64,000 nt of DNA, from assembly GCA_000149265.1 (NCBI GenBank), contig CH002516.1, forward strand, positions 473,745-537,744. Direction: 5' to 3'. Under the pieces are notes generated by a model. The model was not told the origin of the DNA. It did not search any database and worked only from the letters and a program-made list of their open reading frames with translations. Source of the stretch: Ciona savignyi (Eukaryota; Chordata; Ascidiacea; Phlebobranchia; Cionidae). Position numbers and translations under genes: made by a program. Each line of letters starts with the position of its first letter. Positions within the stretch are counted from its first letter, which is position 1. This document shows, one piece after another, positions 47,342-59,641 of the stretch.

Positions 47342-50193
47342 TGTGGGCTCGCGCTTTTTAAAAGCTGTTTGCTTGTAGTTGGCTGGGTTAGTTTCAGCCG
47401 GCTGCCTTACGGTCTCTTGCGAGCTGCGCAGCGGAAAATCTACTTTCCACAGAACACCCCACCAAAATATTATGGTAGTCACGATTTGTAAATTCTAGAT
47501 CTCAAACTCGCAGTCTATAACTCTTGATACAGTTTAGTTGTATTCTGCGTCTCATTCAATATACGGTTTATTCACGACTCAAGTTACTTAGTACGTCATT
47601 TAGCATGACGCCAGTTGTATAGTCTAAGGTACGTTATACAGCATGACGCAAGTTATCTCAAGTACGTTGTAGTAGTTTTTATTTTAGGTTATTTAAATTT
47701 TCAGAATATATAGGGAATTTACAAGGTGCGAAAAGTTTACGTGCCAGAACGTTTCACATCTGCACGTTTGACTAACTGTGGGGGAATTGGGTAAAAAAAC
47801 TATGTTAATGATTTAATCGGCAAAATTACAAAGGCCCGTACAAGGTGATAATTACGTAAAAAGTAATAAAACACGTGAGAAAAACATCAAACGCAAAACA
47901 ACGACGTTTAAAGTATAATATTTTAGACATAAATTAAAACAAATGTATATTATATTAGAGGTGCCACAACATCTCATTTTTTCCACATTTGTTAAGTTTG
48001 AGAAACACGATCTAGTTGAGCATTTCGGATGTTCAGGCGAAATAACCATCAAATAGATGGGGTAAACGATTTCACGAAGTATCAAGCATTTCACACGTTG
48101 ATCCTGCAAATATACTAGAATACCCTGGTTGGGAGAATTAAGTACAAAGCTAGAATTATGCAATCATGCATTACAATCTGGTGTCATGTATGTAAATGCG
48201 TGATAAATGTAATATGATATGTAGTGAAAGTGACATCTCACATTCAAGGTAGCAACGCCACAATATGCATCACATGAGCCATATTTCCATACTTTGCCAG
48301 GTAATAAACCAAGGCGTGTACGCCTGGTGACTCACTTCCGAGTGAGCATGAAATAAATGCAGCGATGATCTCGCTATATGCGACGAAAGCGCAATTAATA
48401 AAAACGCAAAAAAAAACAAAAACCGAGCGACCTGTCATATGTAGGTTTTACGACTCGTAACGAATAAGGGAAATAATCTTGCGCGGATGTATTTCCATCA
48501 ACAAACAAAAGAAAACTTTTAGTAAGCAGGACATAAGCCGTGTCTCGTCATTACTGTGCGGTGTTTGTAAAATCCTGTTTTACACACGAAATATATTCGG
48601 TTCGGAACATCCGACACATTGACTAAGAGGCGATTAGACAATTAGACATCGCATTTACATGCGGCGCGATTACCATAGCTATACGGAAGTACGCTGGTAT
48701 CGTTTAATAAACTGTGGCGTTGTGAAGCGGGTACGCTCACTTATTTACACAGCATGAGCGCAAATGCGCGGGGTAGAGGCGATCAGACTTCGCAGAAAAA
48801 GAAACAAACCTCGAGCCGCTGCTAAAAACGAGTATGTAAACGCATGAACGAGACGCATAATTTGCGTGAGGCGCGATTAAAAGAAAACTAACGCCTTGTC
48901 GGCGGTAACATTGAAAATCTGGCGCGAAAGAACAAAACAAACGTCGTTCGACGTGTAAGTGCGCCTAATATACCGGATGGGTTGGCGCAGCATGGCATCA
49001 TTGACTCTAGCTCATGTTAGCATAATCGTAAAAAGCGTTACTGACCTTGTTTAAGATGGAGTGCATGTAGCAATTGTTGAAGGCGCGTTTGCTCTTCGTG
49101 TTTGTAAGAAATCTGTAGAGTAAAACACCGATATTATGCATTCTTGCAATAGCCTAGTACCATTCAACCAAACCGGGAACACTAGTATTTGCAATCGTTG
49201 CAGACTAATAATTACATATAGTATAAAAATTATTAATAAAACTTACAAAAAATAATCTAGAAGCTACAAAAATAATAATACAACCCTTTCATATTACGTA
49301 AAGGGAACGTCGTCTTGGGTATTTTCTTCTTTCGTCGGCGAAAACGATGCTTATGAACTTGATTTAAATACAGTGCGTTGTCTTGTTAGTCACCAACTTC
49401 GTCCAGCGAAAAGGGGCGTTTCTTACTTGATGTTTGAAATTTCTTCTTAAATAACTTGCGTTGGACCACTCGTAGTTGCCAATGTACTTGAAACTTCTAG
49501 TTGAAGTTGACGTCGGAAATTGTTCGTTTCGGTGAGGTGCGTGTCCATTATCACGTCGGGCTCAACAATGTGGGCTCGCGCTTTTTTAAATCTGTTTGCT
49601 TGTAGTTGGCTGGGTTAGTTTCAGCCGGCTGCCTTACGGTCTCTTGCGAGCTGCGCAGCGGAAAATCTACTTTCCACAGAACACCCACCAATATGATTAT
49701 GGTAGTCACGATTTGTAAATTCTAGATCTCAAACTCGCAGTCTATAACTCTTGATACAGTTTAGTTGTATTCTGCGTCTCATTCAATATACGGTTTATTC
49801 ACGACTCAAGTTACTTAGTACGTCATTTAGCATGACGCCAGTTGTATAGTCTAAGGTACGTTATACAGCATGACGCAAGTTATCTCAAGTACGTTGTAGT
49901 AGTTTTTATTTTAGGTTATTTAAATTTTCAGAATATATAGGGAATTTACAAGGTGCGAAAAGTTTACGTGCCAGACGTTTCACATCTGCACGTTTGACTA
50001 ACTGTGGGGAATTGGGTAAAAAAACTATGTTAATGATTTAATCGGCAAAATTACAAAGGCCCGTACAAGGTGATAATTACGTAAAAAGTAATAAAACACG
50101 TGAGAAAAACATCAAACGCAAAACAACGACGTTTAAAGTATAATATTTTAGACATAAATTAAAACAAATGTATATTATATTAGAGGTGCCACA
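47342..50193 (+). mobile_element. Non-autonomous LTR-type element (young, looks whole)
   Basis: LTRs 47342-47968 and 49569-50193 (TGTGGGCTCG...GTGCCACA), differing at about 1% or slightly more, and a 1.6-kb interior without gag or pol. The target duplication is GACG (47338-47341 and 50194-50197). The sequence at 52400-52440 is the uninterrupted site (attagacgacaataaa), which confirms both ends and the 4-bp duplication. Related to 35013-37747 and, more distantly, to the reversed copies in blocks A and B. Recent on the evidence of similar LTRs and the empty copy. Confidence 0.9.
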
Positions 50194-50197
50194 GACG

Positions 50198-51790
50198 ACA
50201 ATAAAATGTACTGATTAACCAACAAGCAAACGTATTCACGAACATTGAATATCAAGTTTATAGGTAACTAGAAGAAACATTACCAGAACTCTTACATAAA
50301 AGTCCATATAGCGTATTTTTTTAATATTGGTGGTTATCACGTGGTGGACACTCGATAAATTTATTTGTTTTTTTAGCAGATTACCATTTCTGGCTTAAAA
50401 GTTGCAAGTTTACCAAGGGGTAAAGCTGGGAAGTTGTAAAGTCAGTTTCGACCATAACCAGTTTAAAGTAACCAAACTTTACTTTAACATCTGTGTAATA
50501 ACTTTTGTCGAAGAAATTCGGCCGATCAACTGCTGCCAGTAGTATTCCACACATTGTTACGCTGTGTTAACGTGTTGATTCACTTTAGCCTATGTTTAAT
50601 AAAGTGAAAAAGTATTTTTAAAATTGTACGGTAGTGTTTCCTACACCGCTTATACGGGGTACAAAGGGAGCCAAAACCCAAACTGTTCTGCATGCAGTAA
50701 CACAGCATCTCTAGATATTGTTAAATACATGTCTGTTTAATAACAAAACTAAAATTTAGCATTTAATAACTCGTTCGGTGCACGTTTTTAACTGCAAGCG
50801 TCCCCATAAAACTATATTACAAACAACTATATAGGGTGAGTTAACAGGATAAAGCGACGTACAGGGGATGGTTTGATAAGCGCAAGCAGCGCATAACCGC
50901 TAAGTATCTTGGTCTCGGACACAAAGGACCAGCAACAGCACCTACCGAACCTGTAGCAGTTCTTCGACTGAAAAGAGTATGGAACACATTTTTGGTCTGA
51001 ATATTATATGTCCGGTAGGTGGCGCAATAGAGTAAATACGACAGGTAATTTAAATTTAAATTGTTGTTTGACCAATTTGAATAGTGGTAGTTGTCGCGTA
51101 CGTGGTTTTCACTCGTTGAATTTATTTTGTTTTCTACCATTTCTCACGTACAAAGTTGTGCAAGTTTAAAGTCATTTTTACCAAAAAAAGAAATAACCAA
51201 ACTTGATATTAGCATTTAATATTTGTTAAGTTGTGCGCTTAGCGCGAGTTGGTGGTCTTACACCGAAACCTCTATGTGCAATATGGAAATTAATCCACTC
51301 GGGGTAGTATCCCTAGAATGTGGGTGATGGCAGAGACGCCCTTCGCAGACATCTCTTTACAGCGTGCAAGCCACGTAGGGAGGGGTTGTAATCCATTGTT
51401 TAAGGTAACCCGAAAACCTTTATTCACGCCCTTCAGTAGTGAGACTGGAGCATCACTGGTTAACCGCACTACTACAGAGTAATGCGATTCCCGCAGCTTA
51501 GACCGGGCCCTTCGAATTCTCATATGATCTCTAATATGATTCCAGGGTCGGGTTAGGTGAATATATGTCCCATTCAAACCTAATGAAAATGTATCTTGGA
51601 ACATATAAGCGTATTCATAAGACAAGGATAACGCGCCCTACAAGTTTTTTTTTTTTTTTCTTTTTTTTACCGAGCCAAGTTTTGAACCCATGATGGGCTC
51701 GTCACTAGGACGGTTTTGTATAAGAGTTGGTATATGTATGCTCGCAGTGGATGGTTTACGTTAGGTCGCACAAACCGAACTCCTACGAGT
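50198..51790. repeat. First copy of the near-identical pair flanking the gap
   Basis: Matches 52414-54009 at about 99%, with scattered substitutions and small indels. No gene recognised. Contains one copy of the taagcgcaagcagcgc repeat (50840-51030) and the SINE at 51645. Confidence 0.85.
51645..51781 (-). mobile_element. tRNA-derived SINE, reversed
   Basis: Poly-T at the left (the A-tail), then the complement of the B-box region gggttcaaaacttggctcgg. Flanks CCTACAAG (51637-51644) and CCTACGAG (51782-51789) form the target duplication. It is the allelic counterpart of 53866-54000, with a more altered tRNA head. Confidence 0.75.
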
Positions 51791-51944
51791 GAATGGAGCA
51801 TATATTACCGCGACGATCATACTATCGACATGGGAATGGTGGCTTATATTACGTAATAATGAGACAATCAACGCGTGAATGGAGTTATGTATATTTGAAG
51901 ATTATTAAAACGCAATTACAGCCAATTAAATGTGGGCGGTAAAG

Positions 51945-52044
51945 NNNNNNNNNNNNNNNNNNNNNNNNNNNNNNNNNNNNNNNNNNNNNNNNNNNNNNNN
52001 NNNNNNNNNNNNNNNNNNNNNNNNNNNNNNNNNNNNNNNNNNNN
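51945..52044. other. Assembly gap, 100 N
   Basis: Exactly one hundred N, the usual placeholder for a gap of unknown size. The sequence resuming at 52045 repeats 46972 onward. Confidence 0.99.
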
Positions 52045-54009
52045 ACTGGCTTCATAAAATATACTCCAAAGATATTAATGATCAGAAGTAAATTAAGAAA
52101 AATCAAAAGTGAATAGTGTACAAGCGAGTGTTTATCATGTTTACTCGGCCGCGTTTTAATACCTGAACTAAAATTCAAAATACTACAATTCTGGACTTGC
52201 TGTATATTTCTCTAATCATCGTTGTGCTAGATGTGCATTAACATATACCACGTGTTAGTTATTTGGTAGAAAGAATGCAGAACAGTCGTAGTTACATAAA
52301 CTGCAAAAACCAACGACACGTAATAGAAATAAGAGCTAAATATGAACCACCACATCATGGTTAATACATTCTAGTTTTATACAAGGGATACGAAATCGCA
52401 TTCATTATGTTCATTAGACGACAATAAAATGTACTGATTAACCAACAAGCAAACGTATTCACGAACATTGAATATCAAGTTTATAGGTAACTAGAAGAAA
52501 CATTACCAGAACTCTTACATAAAAGTCCATATAGCGTATTTTTTGAATATTGGTGGTTATCACGTGGTGGACACTCGATAAATTTATTTGTTTTTTTAGC
52601 AGATTACCATTTCTGGCTTAAAAGTTGCAAGTTTACCAAGGGGTAAAGCTGGGAAGTTGTAAAGTCAGATTCGACTATAACCAGTTTAAAGTAACCAAAC
52701 TTTACTTTAACATCTGTGTAATAACTTTTGTCGAAGAAATTTGGCCGATCGGCTGCTGCCAGTTATCCACACAGTGTTACGCTGTGTTAACGTGTTGATT
52801 CACTTTAGCCTATGTTTAATAAAGTGAAAAAGTATTTTTAAAATTGTACGGTAGTGTTTCCTACACCGCTTATACGGGGTACAAAGGGAGCCAAAACCCA
52901 AACTTGGTTCTGCATGCAGTAACACAGCATCTCGTAGATATTGTTAAATACATGTCTGTTTAATAACAAAACTAAAATTTAGCATTTAATAACTCGTTCG
53001 GTGCACGTTTTTAACTGCAAGCGTCCCCATAAAACTATATTACAAACAACTATATAGGGTGAGTTAACAGGATAAAGCGACGTACAGGGGATGGTTTGAT
53101 AAGCGCAAGCAGCGCATAACCGCTAAGTATTTTGGTCTCGGACACAAAGGACCAGCAACAGCACCTACCGAACCTGTAGCAGTTCTTCGACTGAAAAGAG
53201 TATGGAACTCATGGTCTGAATATTATATGTCCGGTAGGTGGCGCAATAGAGTAAATACGACAGGTAATTTAAATTTAAATTGTTGTTTGACCAATTTGAA
53301 TAGTGGTAGTTGTCGCGTACGTGGTTTTCACTCGTTGAATTTATTTTGTTTTCTACCATTTCTCACGTACAAAGTTGTGCAAGTTTAAAGTCATTTTCAC
53401 CAAAAAAAGAAATAACCAAACTTGATATTAGCATTTAATATTTGTTAAGTTGTGCGCTTAGCGCGAGTTGGTGGTCTTACACCGAAACCTCTATGTGCAG
53501 TGTGGAAATTAATCCACTCGGGGTAGTATCCCTAGAATGTGGGTGATGGCAGAGACGCCCTTCGCAAACATCTCTTTACAGCGTGCAAGCCACGTAGGGA
53601 GGGGGGTGGTAATCCATTGTTTAAGGTAACCCGAAAACCTTTATTCACGCCCTTCAGTAGTGAGACTGGAGCATCACTGGTTAACCGCACTACTACAGAG
53701 TAATGCGATTCCCGCAGCTTAGACCGGGCCCTTCGAATTCTCATATGATCTCTAATATGATTCCAGGGTCGGGTTAGGTAAATATATGTCCCATTCAAAC
53801 CTAATGAAAATGTATCTTGGAACATATAAGCGTATTCATAAGACAAGGATAACGCGCCCTACAAGTTTTTTTTTTTTTTTTTTTCTCTTTTTTACCGAGC
53901 CAAGTTTTGAACCCATGATGGGCTCGTCACTAGGACGGTTTTTGTATAAGAGTTGGTATATGTATCGGTCGCGTTAACCATTTGGCCACACGACCGTACT
54001 CCTACAAGT
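52045..54009. repeat. Second copy after the gap (probable other haplotype)
   Basis: 52045-52413 matches 46972-47341 and 52414-54009 matches 50198-51790, joined with no LTR-type element between. Identity is near 99%. It fits the alternative allele placed in series across a gap. Confidence 0.85.
53866..54000 (-). mobile_element. tRNA-derived SINE, reversed, with perfect target duplication
   Basis: Read on the minus strand: acggtcgtgtggccaaatgg with ttaacgcgaccg (tRNA Ser/Leu-like head, A box), tgggttcaaaacttggctcg (B box), then a poly-A tail. Target duplication CCTACAAG at 53858-53865 and 54001-54008. Confidence 0.88.
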
Positions 54010-54299
54010 GAAGGTACGATAAGCGCACGCAGCGCAGATCCTTAAGCGATGGTTGGACTGGCTAGCCTATGGCCGGACGGTGGCGCAACAGCGCTAGTGC
54101 CCATATAACGGCAAGAGTAGTTCTAAAAGTTTGGTCAGACCAGTGTGCATACAGCAATATAGGCTGGCTTAACAGGATAACGAAACCTACAGGCGATGAT
54201 ATGATAAGCGTAAGCAGCGCAGATCCTGAAGCGAGTGGTGAATCGGCTACCGCTTGTCCGGAAGGTGGCCCAACTGAGCATTTTAAGGGATTTTAAGTT

Positions 54300-54358
54300 G
54301 ATGCAGTACGGTCGTGTGACTGAATGGTTAACGCGACCGATACATATACCGACTACTT
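54300..54358 (+). mobile_element. tRNA-derived SINE head, truncated
   Basis: tacggtcgtgtgactgaatg and ttaacgcgaccgatacatat match the head of 53866-54000 (in complement); the rest is absent and BEL/Pao LTR sequence follows directly. Confidence 0.7.
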
Positions 54359-54807
54359 TGTGTTAATTTGTTTCAGTTACCGCATTTATTTTAAACTTCA
54401 TTGGAGAAAGGCGCGTAACTGCAAAGGGGCAATCGGGCAAATTCACAAGAGTAACTGAGTGGGATTGGCAATTTAAGTGCACATTATGGAGACGAAATTG
54501 CCCAAAGAGACCAGCACGTCTCTTAAGATTAAAACAAATCAGCAAACGCGCGACTCGCGAGCAAGTGCCAGAAGTGATCAGACAAACGTCACCATGCAAA
54601 ACTTTGCTGGTGTAGAAAATGTAACTACAAGGAAACATCGACATCTGGACAATGAACTTGCTGATAACTTCGAAAGCTGGGAACTAATGGAAGGTGAACT
54701 AAACGATAAATAAGACGTATTGGAAATGGCCATAATTGGAAATGATTTTGTTGGAGTGCAAAATGCGAATTATAATTTATCAGAGAGTCAAACATGGAAT
54801 AGATCGT

Positions 54808-56219
54808 GTAGGATTCAACAGGGGCGAAGCCCTACCCTTGGTTAGTGTGCTTAGTGCAACTCTGCGCAGAAATTCCAGTTCTGCTGCACTAGGAGCGACG
54901 TAAATTAACGAATCTACCAGGGCCGCGTTGAAAGCGGTTGCCAACTTGAAATGCAGAGACAAATCTGTGAAACAAGCTCCAGATATCCACGACACGAACC
55001 CACGAAGTAAAGAAATCACTTAATTTGTGATATAAAAACCAGGAATCAATTTTGCGAAACACCCGATATAATTTCTCAAAAGCCGGAAATCAATTGTATC
55101 TTTATATACCAGATATAAATTGTACCTTAAACGTACTCTCACATACACCGAGAAATCAATTGTACTCGAAACGTACACCACCAGATATAAAATTGTACCT
55201 TAAACGTGCTTTCAGAAATCAATTGTACCTAAAACGTACACAAGCAGAAACCACTAAATCAGTGTACCAGAAACCACGAAAATCCAGAGATAATTGTACT
55301 CTTAAACGTACAATCCAGAAATAATTTCACGAAAAACAGAAATCCATTTCTCGAAAGCCAGCAATAACTTTCTTGAAATCCAGAAATAATTTCTCAGGTC
55401 AAGAAATCACTTTTTCGAAACACAGAAATCGATTGTACCTTAAATGTACAATCTACAAAGCAATTGTACTATAACCGTACAATGTAGAAATAACCTCACG
55501 AAGAGACCAGAAATCACTGTACCAGTGATAGAAAATCCAAATATAAAAAAATCCAGACTAAAAGCCAAGAAATCACTGAATCAGTGATAACACCAGAAAT
55601 CCACTGTACTAGTGATAGAAAATCCAAATATAAAAAAAACCAGACTAAAAGCCAAGAAATCGCTGAATCAGTGATATCCCAGAAATCAATTGTACCTTAA
55701 ATGTACAATCTAGTAAGCACTTGTACTATAAACGTACAATAGAGAATAAACTTCACAAAGAGACCAGAAATCACTGAATCAGTGATACGCCACCAGAAAT
55801 CAACAAAAATCCAGACGAAAGTCCCAGAAATCAATGTAGGATTCTACAGGGGCGAAGCCCCTATCCTACGTTGCCAACCCTGTGTTGGCGAATTTTACCT
55901 GCTCCACGCACTTGACCAGTGATTGCTCTATCTTCTGTGTTTGAAACAAACCACCCTTCTGTGATGTCTTTTAATTGCGCTAACATAGACAAAATTTCTA
56001 AACACATACAAACATAGCAGCATAGATACAATTTCTGGGTTTGCTTTGTGCGATCCAGAACAGCTAAATTAATAACAACCTTCTACCACGTAGTAAGAAC
56101 AGAAAAAAAACCGAAATTACTATGACCTTTAAAATTGGCAGCGACGCCGTGACGCTTCATTGGGAACACAGAAATCGGGAATTTAGGTACTTGGGATTAA
56201 GCTCCAAAATGACCGTAAC
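54808..56219. mobile_element. 1.4-kb insertion of unknown class with hairpin boxes and palindrome array
   Basis: Bounded by a 7-bp target duplication AGATCGT (54801-54807 and 56220-56226) inside the BEL/Pao remnant. It has no terminal inverted repeat (starts GTAGGATTCA, ends GACCGTAAC), no poly-A and no recognised coding sequence. A hairpin box built around GGGGCGAAGCCC stands at the very start (54808-54835) and again at 55836-55869. Between the boxes lies the array 55040-55830. I cannot place it in a known superfamily. Confidence 0.7.
55040..55830. repeat. Array of short palindromes led by cagaaatc
   Basis: Degenerate units of about 25-45 bp, many starting (c)cagaaatc and followed by one of two small dyads: attgtac-cttaaa-cgtacaat (about nine cases) or cactg-aat-cagtg (six cases). 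A longer unit with aatccaaatataaaaaa and ccagactaaaagcc occurs twice (about 55530-55570 and 55618-55655). Confidence 0.8.
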
Positions 56220-58294
56220 AGATCGTAAAGAAATTCGAATCGACCAAACGGGAAGGGTTGTGTTCGAGGATCACCAAATGTAAAGAACTTCTAGCTAAAG
56301 CAAAACAACAGGCAAAAATAACTGTTATTCAGCTCCGACAAGAAAGAATCTCCTCGAAATTTAACTCCTACAAAAGTTCAACCTGCAAACGTTCAAGTCG
56401 AAAGGGTGAGTCCGCAGAAGAAATAATAAAAAAGGAGCGTAACAAACAAAACATCGCTGCTGCTGGTTTAAAAGCAAAACTCGCATTTACAAGGAAAGCA
56501 AACGAATTTGAATTAGCTAAAATGCAAGCCGATAAAGATTTATCTTTGAATCGCATTTCCTGTGAAATCGCAGAAAACGACGCCCGAGCATCGGCTTGTC
56601 TAGAAGCGGAAAGAATTGAAAACTCTTTTGGAATAAGACCAGAGGATATTTTAGAGTTGCCACCTGTGAACAAATGTACGTCGTTTTGCGAACAAATAAA
56701 CCATGCCGAACACACTTCAATTCCTCGGGAGGCAGAGAGCGTCCTTGCAAAGACAACAGAGAGACACGAACGAATCGCTCCGAAAAGCACCTTTAATAAT
56801 TACATACAATACACCACCTTAAATAGCCACTTTTCCCTCTGTCGTATAGATCACCGGATTTAAAAGTAGATGTATTCGACGGCACCGCAATCAAGTTTCC
56901 ATCGTGGGAAAACGGCATTCGACGCCCTGATAGAGGCGAGATCCAGATGCGTTGCACAGAAACTTAATCTCCTACAACAACACTTAAGAGGCAAACCTAA
57001 GGAATTAGTTGATGGTTTTTTTTCTGTTGCAATCTGAAGAAGCGTATGAGGCCGCAAGAGCAACTCTTAAAAAAGGTATGGAAACAAGTGCGTTATTAGC
57101 AAAGATTTTACCGATAAGCTCTATCTATTCTTGGCCACAAATTCACGATTTTGATTCATTGGGTCTCAGACGATTTTCGAACTTTTTAATTCAAGTTCTA
57201 AAATTACATGCTTAAATATTTTGGATTATCCGACCGAAAGTTTAAAAATAAGTTCTCGACTTCCACTCTTCATAGCATGGCGATGGAAAGACGCATTGAT
57301 TAAATGGAAGGAGAGGAACGCTGGTTCATACCCACAGTTCAAGCAGTTAATAGAGGTTATAGAACGCCAATCCGAGAGAAAAACATACCTGAGCTTCTAA
57401 AGACGAAGGCAATTGAAAACAGGAGAACAACATTATCCGCTACAACGTTACGTGACTTTCGAGATAGAGCAAGAAAAATATCCGGTAAATGTTTTTATTG
57501 TGGTGAACGTCATCACATTGATAAGTGTAAACTGTTCTTAGGAATACCTGGAAGGAAAAAAGGATTTCATAAGAATTGAACGACCATGCTACTCTTGTTG
57601 TTCAAGTCAGAACCACTTTGCCCGACAGTGTCGGCCAAGAGTAAAATGCAAAAAATTACCAGAAGACGCATCTGACTTGTTTACAAGTGGATTGGGAAAT
57701 AGAACAAAACAGAGTGTATATGCACTATGCTTTGTGGCAATGCTATTCAGGGAGATGTTTCTTCGATGATTCTTCCAGTTGGGTTTGAAGTACGAAGGCC
57801 CCATCGACTGAAGTGCTGACGTACTGCATTTTGGATCCACAATCGAACAGTTCTTTTATTTCTGAAGATCTTCAAGAATGTATTGAAGTTGCCGGCACAG
57901 ATACAAATATCAACCTATGCACAATGATGGGTAGGAATAACGTTATGGCCACTATTCGAATTCGCAATCTAGAGATTTCCAGTTTTGACAGATCGGTGCG
58001 AATCCCTCTACCCGCCATTTACACACGACCAGAGATACCTGCAGCTCGGAGTCAGATACCTATAGGCCTGAATACGCCTTGCGATTTAAACATCTACCAA
58101 AATTTCGCAGCAGATCTCGCCGTACAAACCGTATGTACCTGTAGGCATGCTCATTGGAACAAACGTTCCGTGCGTTATTTGACCTCGGGATAATGTATGT
58201 GGAAAAGAAAATGAACCCTATGCTCAAAAATCGATCCTTGGCTGGGGAATCGTAGGTATCGACTGTAAAAATCACTCAGGCATCGGCGGCTTGA

Positions 58295-58753
58295 GATGGC
58301 GTATACCAATTAAGACCTCTATGAACGGCAGGATGTGACGATTGGTACCCTCCATGAGTCATTGTTTTTAAACGAGTGTTTTGCTGAGTAACAATGGTGG
58401 TGATTCCCCAATGTTTGTTTGGCTGAAAGCAGCATGTGCTAGGCTGCGCGCCGGTGTTCTCGTTTAGCTGTAAAGTTTTGTAATCGTGGAGCAGTGCTTT
58501 GTAAAATAAAGGTGTTGAATGTGCATCTGCTAGCTGTTTTGTTGGAAAAAAGTTGCCGATGTACGAAGGGGTATGGGCTCAATATTTTCAAACAAAATTG
58601 TGTAGGGTTTTGAGTTAAGGTTGCAGCTCCAAGCTTCAATTTTAAATTGTGAAAAAATCTTAGACTTCCTATGTCAGGATTTTGAGTGACAGTCGTTTTT
58701 GTGAGGTCAGTTTGCATTGGAGAGATAGGGAGAATAATTAGTTGAACGCCTCC
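58295..58753. mobile_element. MITE with TTRA target duplication, copy 1 (459 bp)
   Basis: Ends gatggcgtataccaattaa and the complement of ggaggcgttcaactaatta form an imperfect inverted repeat of about 19 bp. Target duplication TTGA (58291-58294 and 58754-58757); the uninterrupted BEL/Pao copy at about 20915 shows the site without it. The interior has AATAAAGGTGTTGAATG but no ORF. Confidence 0.88.
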
Positions 58754-59641
58754 TTGACAACTCACTGCTGCATCGTGAGTGAGGAGTGTGCTAATGGCAC
58801 GATGATTATAAACGAGTGTAAGGAGATTATATCACCGAATCAATTTCGCAAAGGTATGGAGCTAGACTTCCACGAGATAAAGTGCACCGATGGAAGTGGA
58901 AGTAAACTTTCATTACAAAATAAAAAGTTCGAGAATATAATCGGCGAGAACATTACACAATTACTAGATAGTGGATACCAAAGACCACTACGTTTAAAGC
59001 ACAACAACATGCGACCTCCAAAAAGTCGACCAATAGCGAAACGGAGAATTGGCCATTAAAAGTGGCGCTTACAGAGATATGGTCAATATAAGAGTTTATG
59101 TACAATGTAAATTAAACTTTTTGATAAATCAGTGGACAAGCCCTCAATGTATGAAAATACGAACCGGTTAAACTACATACGACACACCGGAAAACATTAT
59201 TCCAAGAAGCACGAAAATCTACGGGTTCTATTTGATTACGCAGCAAAATACCCTGGTATAACTTAACTTAACGATTACCCGACGAGGAGCCTTATTCAAA
59301 ACCGTTATACTGTGTTATTTTTGCTATATGCTATATTATTTAACGTTTTTCAAAAGGAAAAATTTGTGAAATTTTTGGAAAGCCATGTTAATGCGAGAGT
59401 TTTTGTTAATTTATATTATTATTATTTCCTGTTTCCTGTGACGTCATTATATTCTCTCATTTGCCTTTTTATCCTTTGCGTTCTCTTTATTTTTGTACAC
59501 GTGTTAGGCGGGGCTTTAAGAGCGCGTAATTTTAAAGGGACAAACGGGAAAATCCAAAACACTTTTTAAAAGCAGAAGAACGAAATATAAACATAGAGTC
59601 AAATGTTCGCTGGAAACTTCGGCTGTTGTTACACAGCTTAA

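Larger units (their letters stand above)
54360..59562 (+). mobile_element. BEL/Pao LTR retrotransposon remnant 2 (broken), with two nested insertions
   Basis: Fossil, same family and same set of parts as 18356-21999: left LTR remnant about 54360-54455, gag-like region, CCHC-type region (about 57485-57650), protease-like region (about 57810-58270) and its tail (about 58754-59060), right LTR remnant 59386 to about 59562. No recognisable RNase H or integrase. It is interrupted by 54808-56219 and 58295-58753 and has several further breaks. The two copies differ by several per cent, so they are not a recent pair. Confidence 0.82.

Noticed and set aside
55040-55830. CRISPR array or hammerhead-ribozyme array
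   Set aside because: Units are degenerate, of unequal length and without unique spacers; the hammerhead core CTGATGA is not seen alongside the GAAA words.
54808-56219. Helitron
   Set aside because: A terminal-type hairpin is present, but the 7-bp target duplication and the absence of the TC...CTRR ends argue against it.
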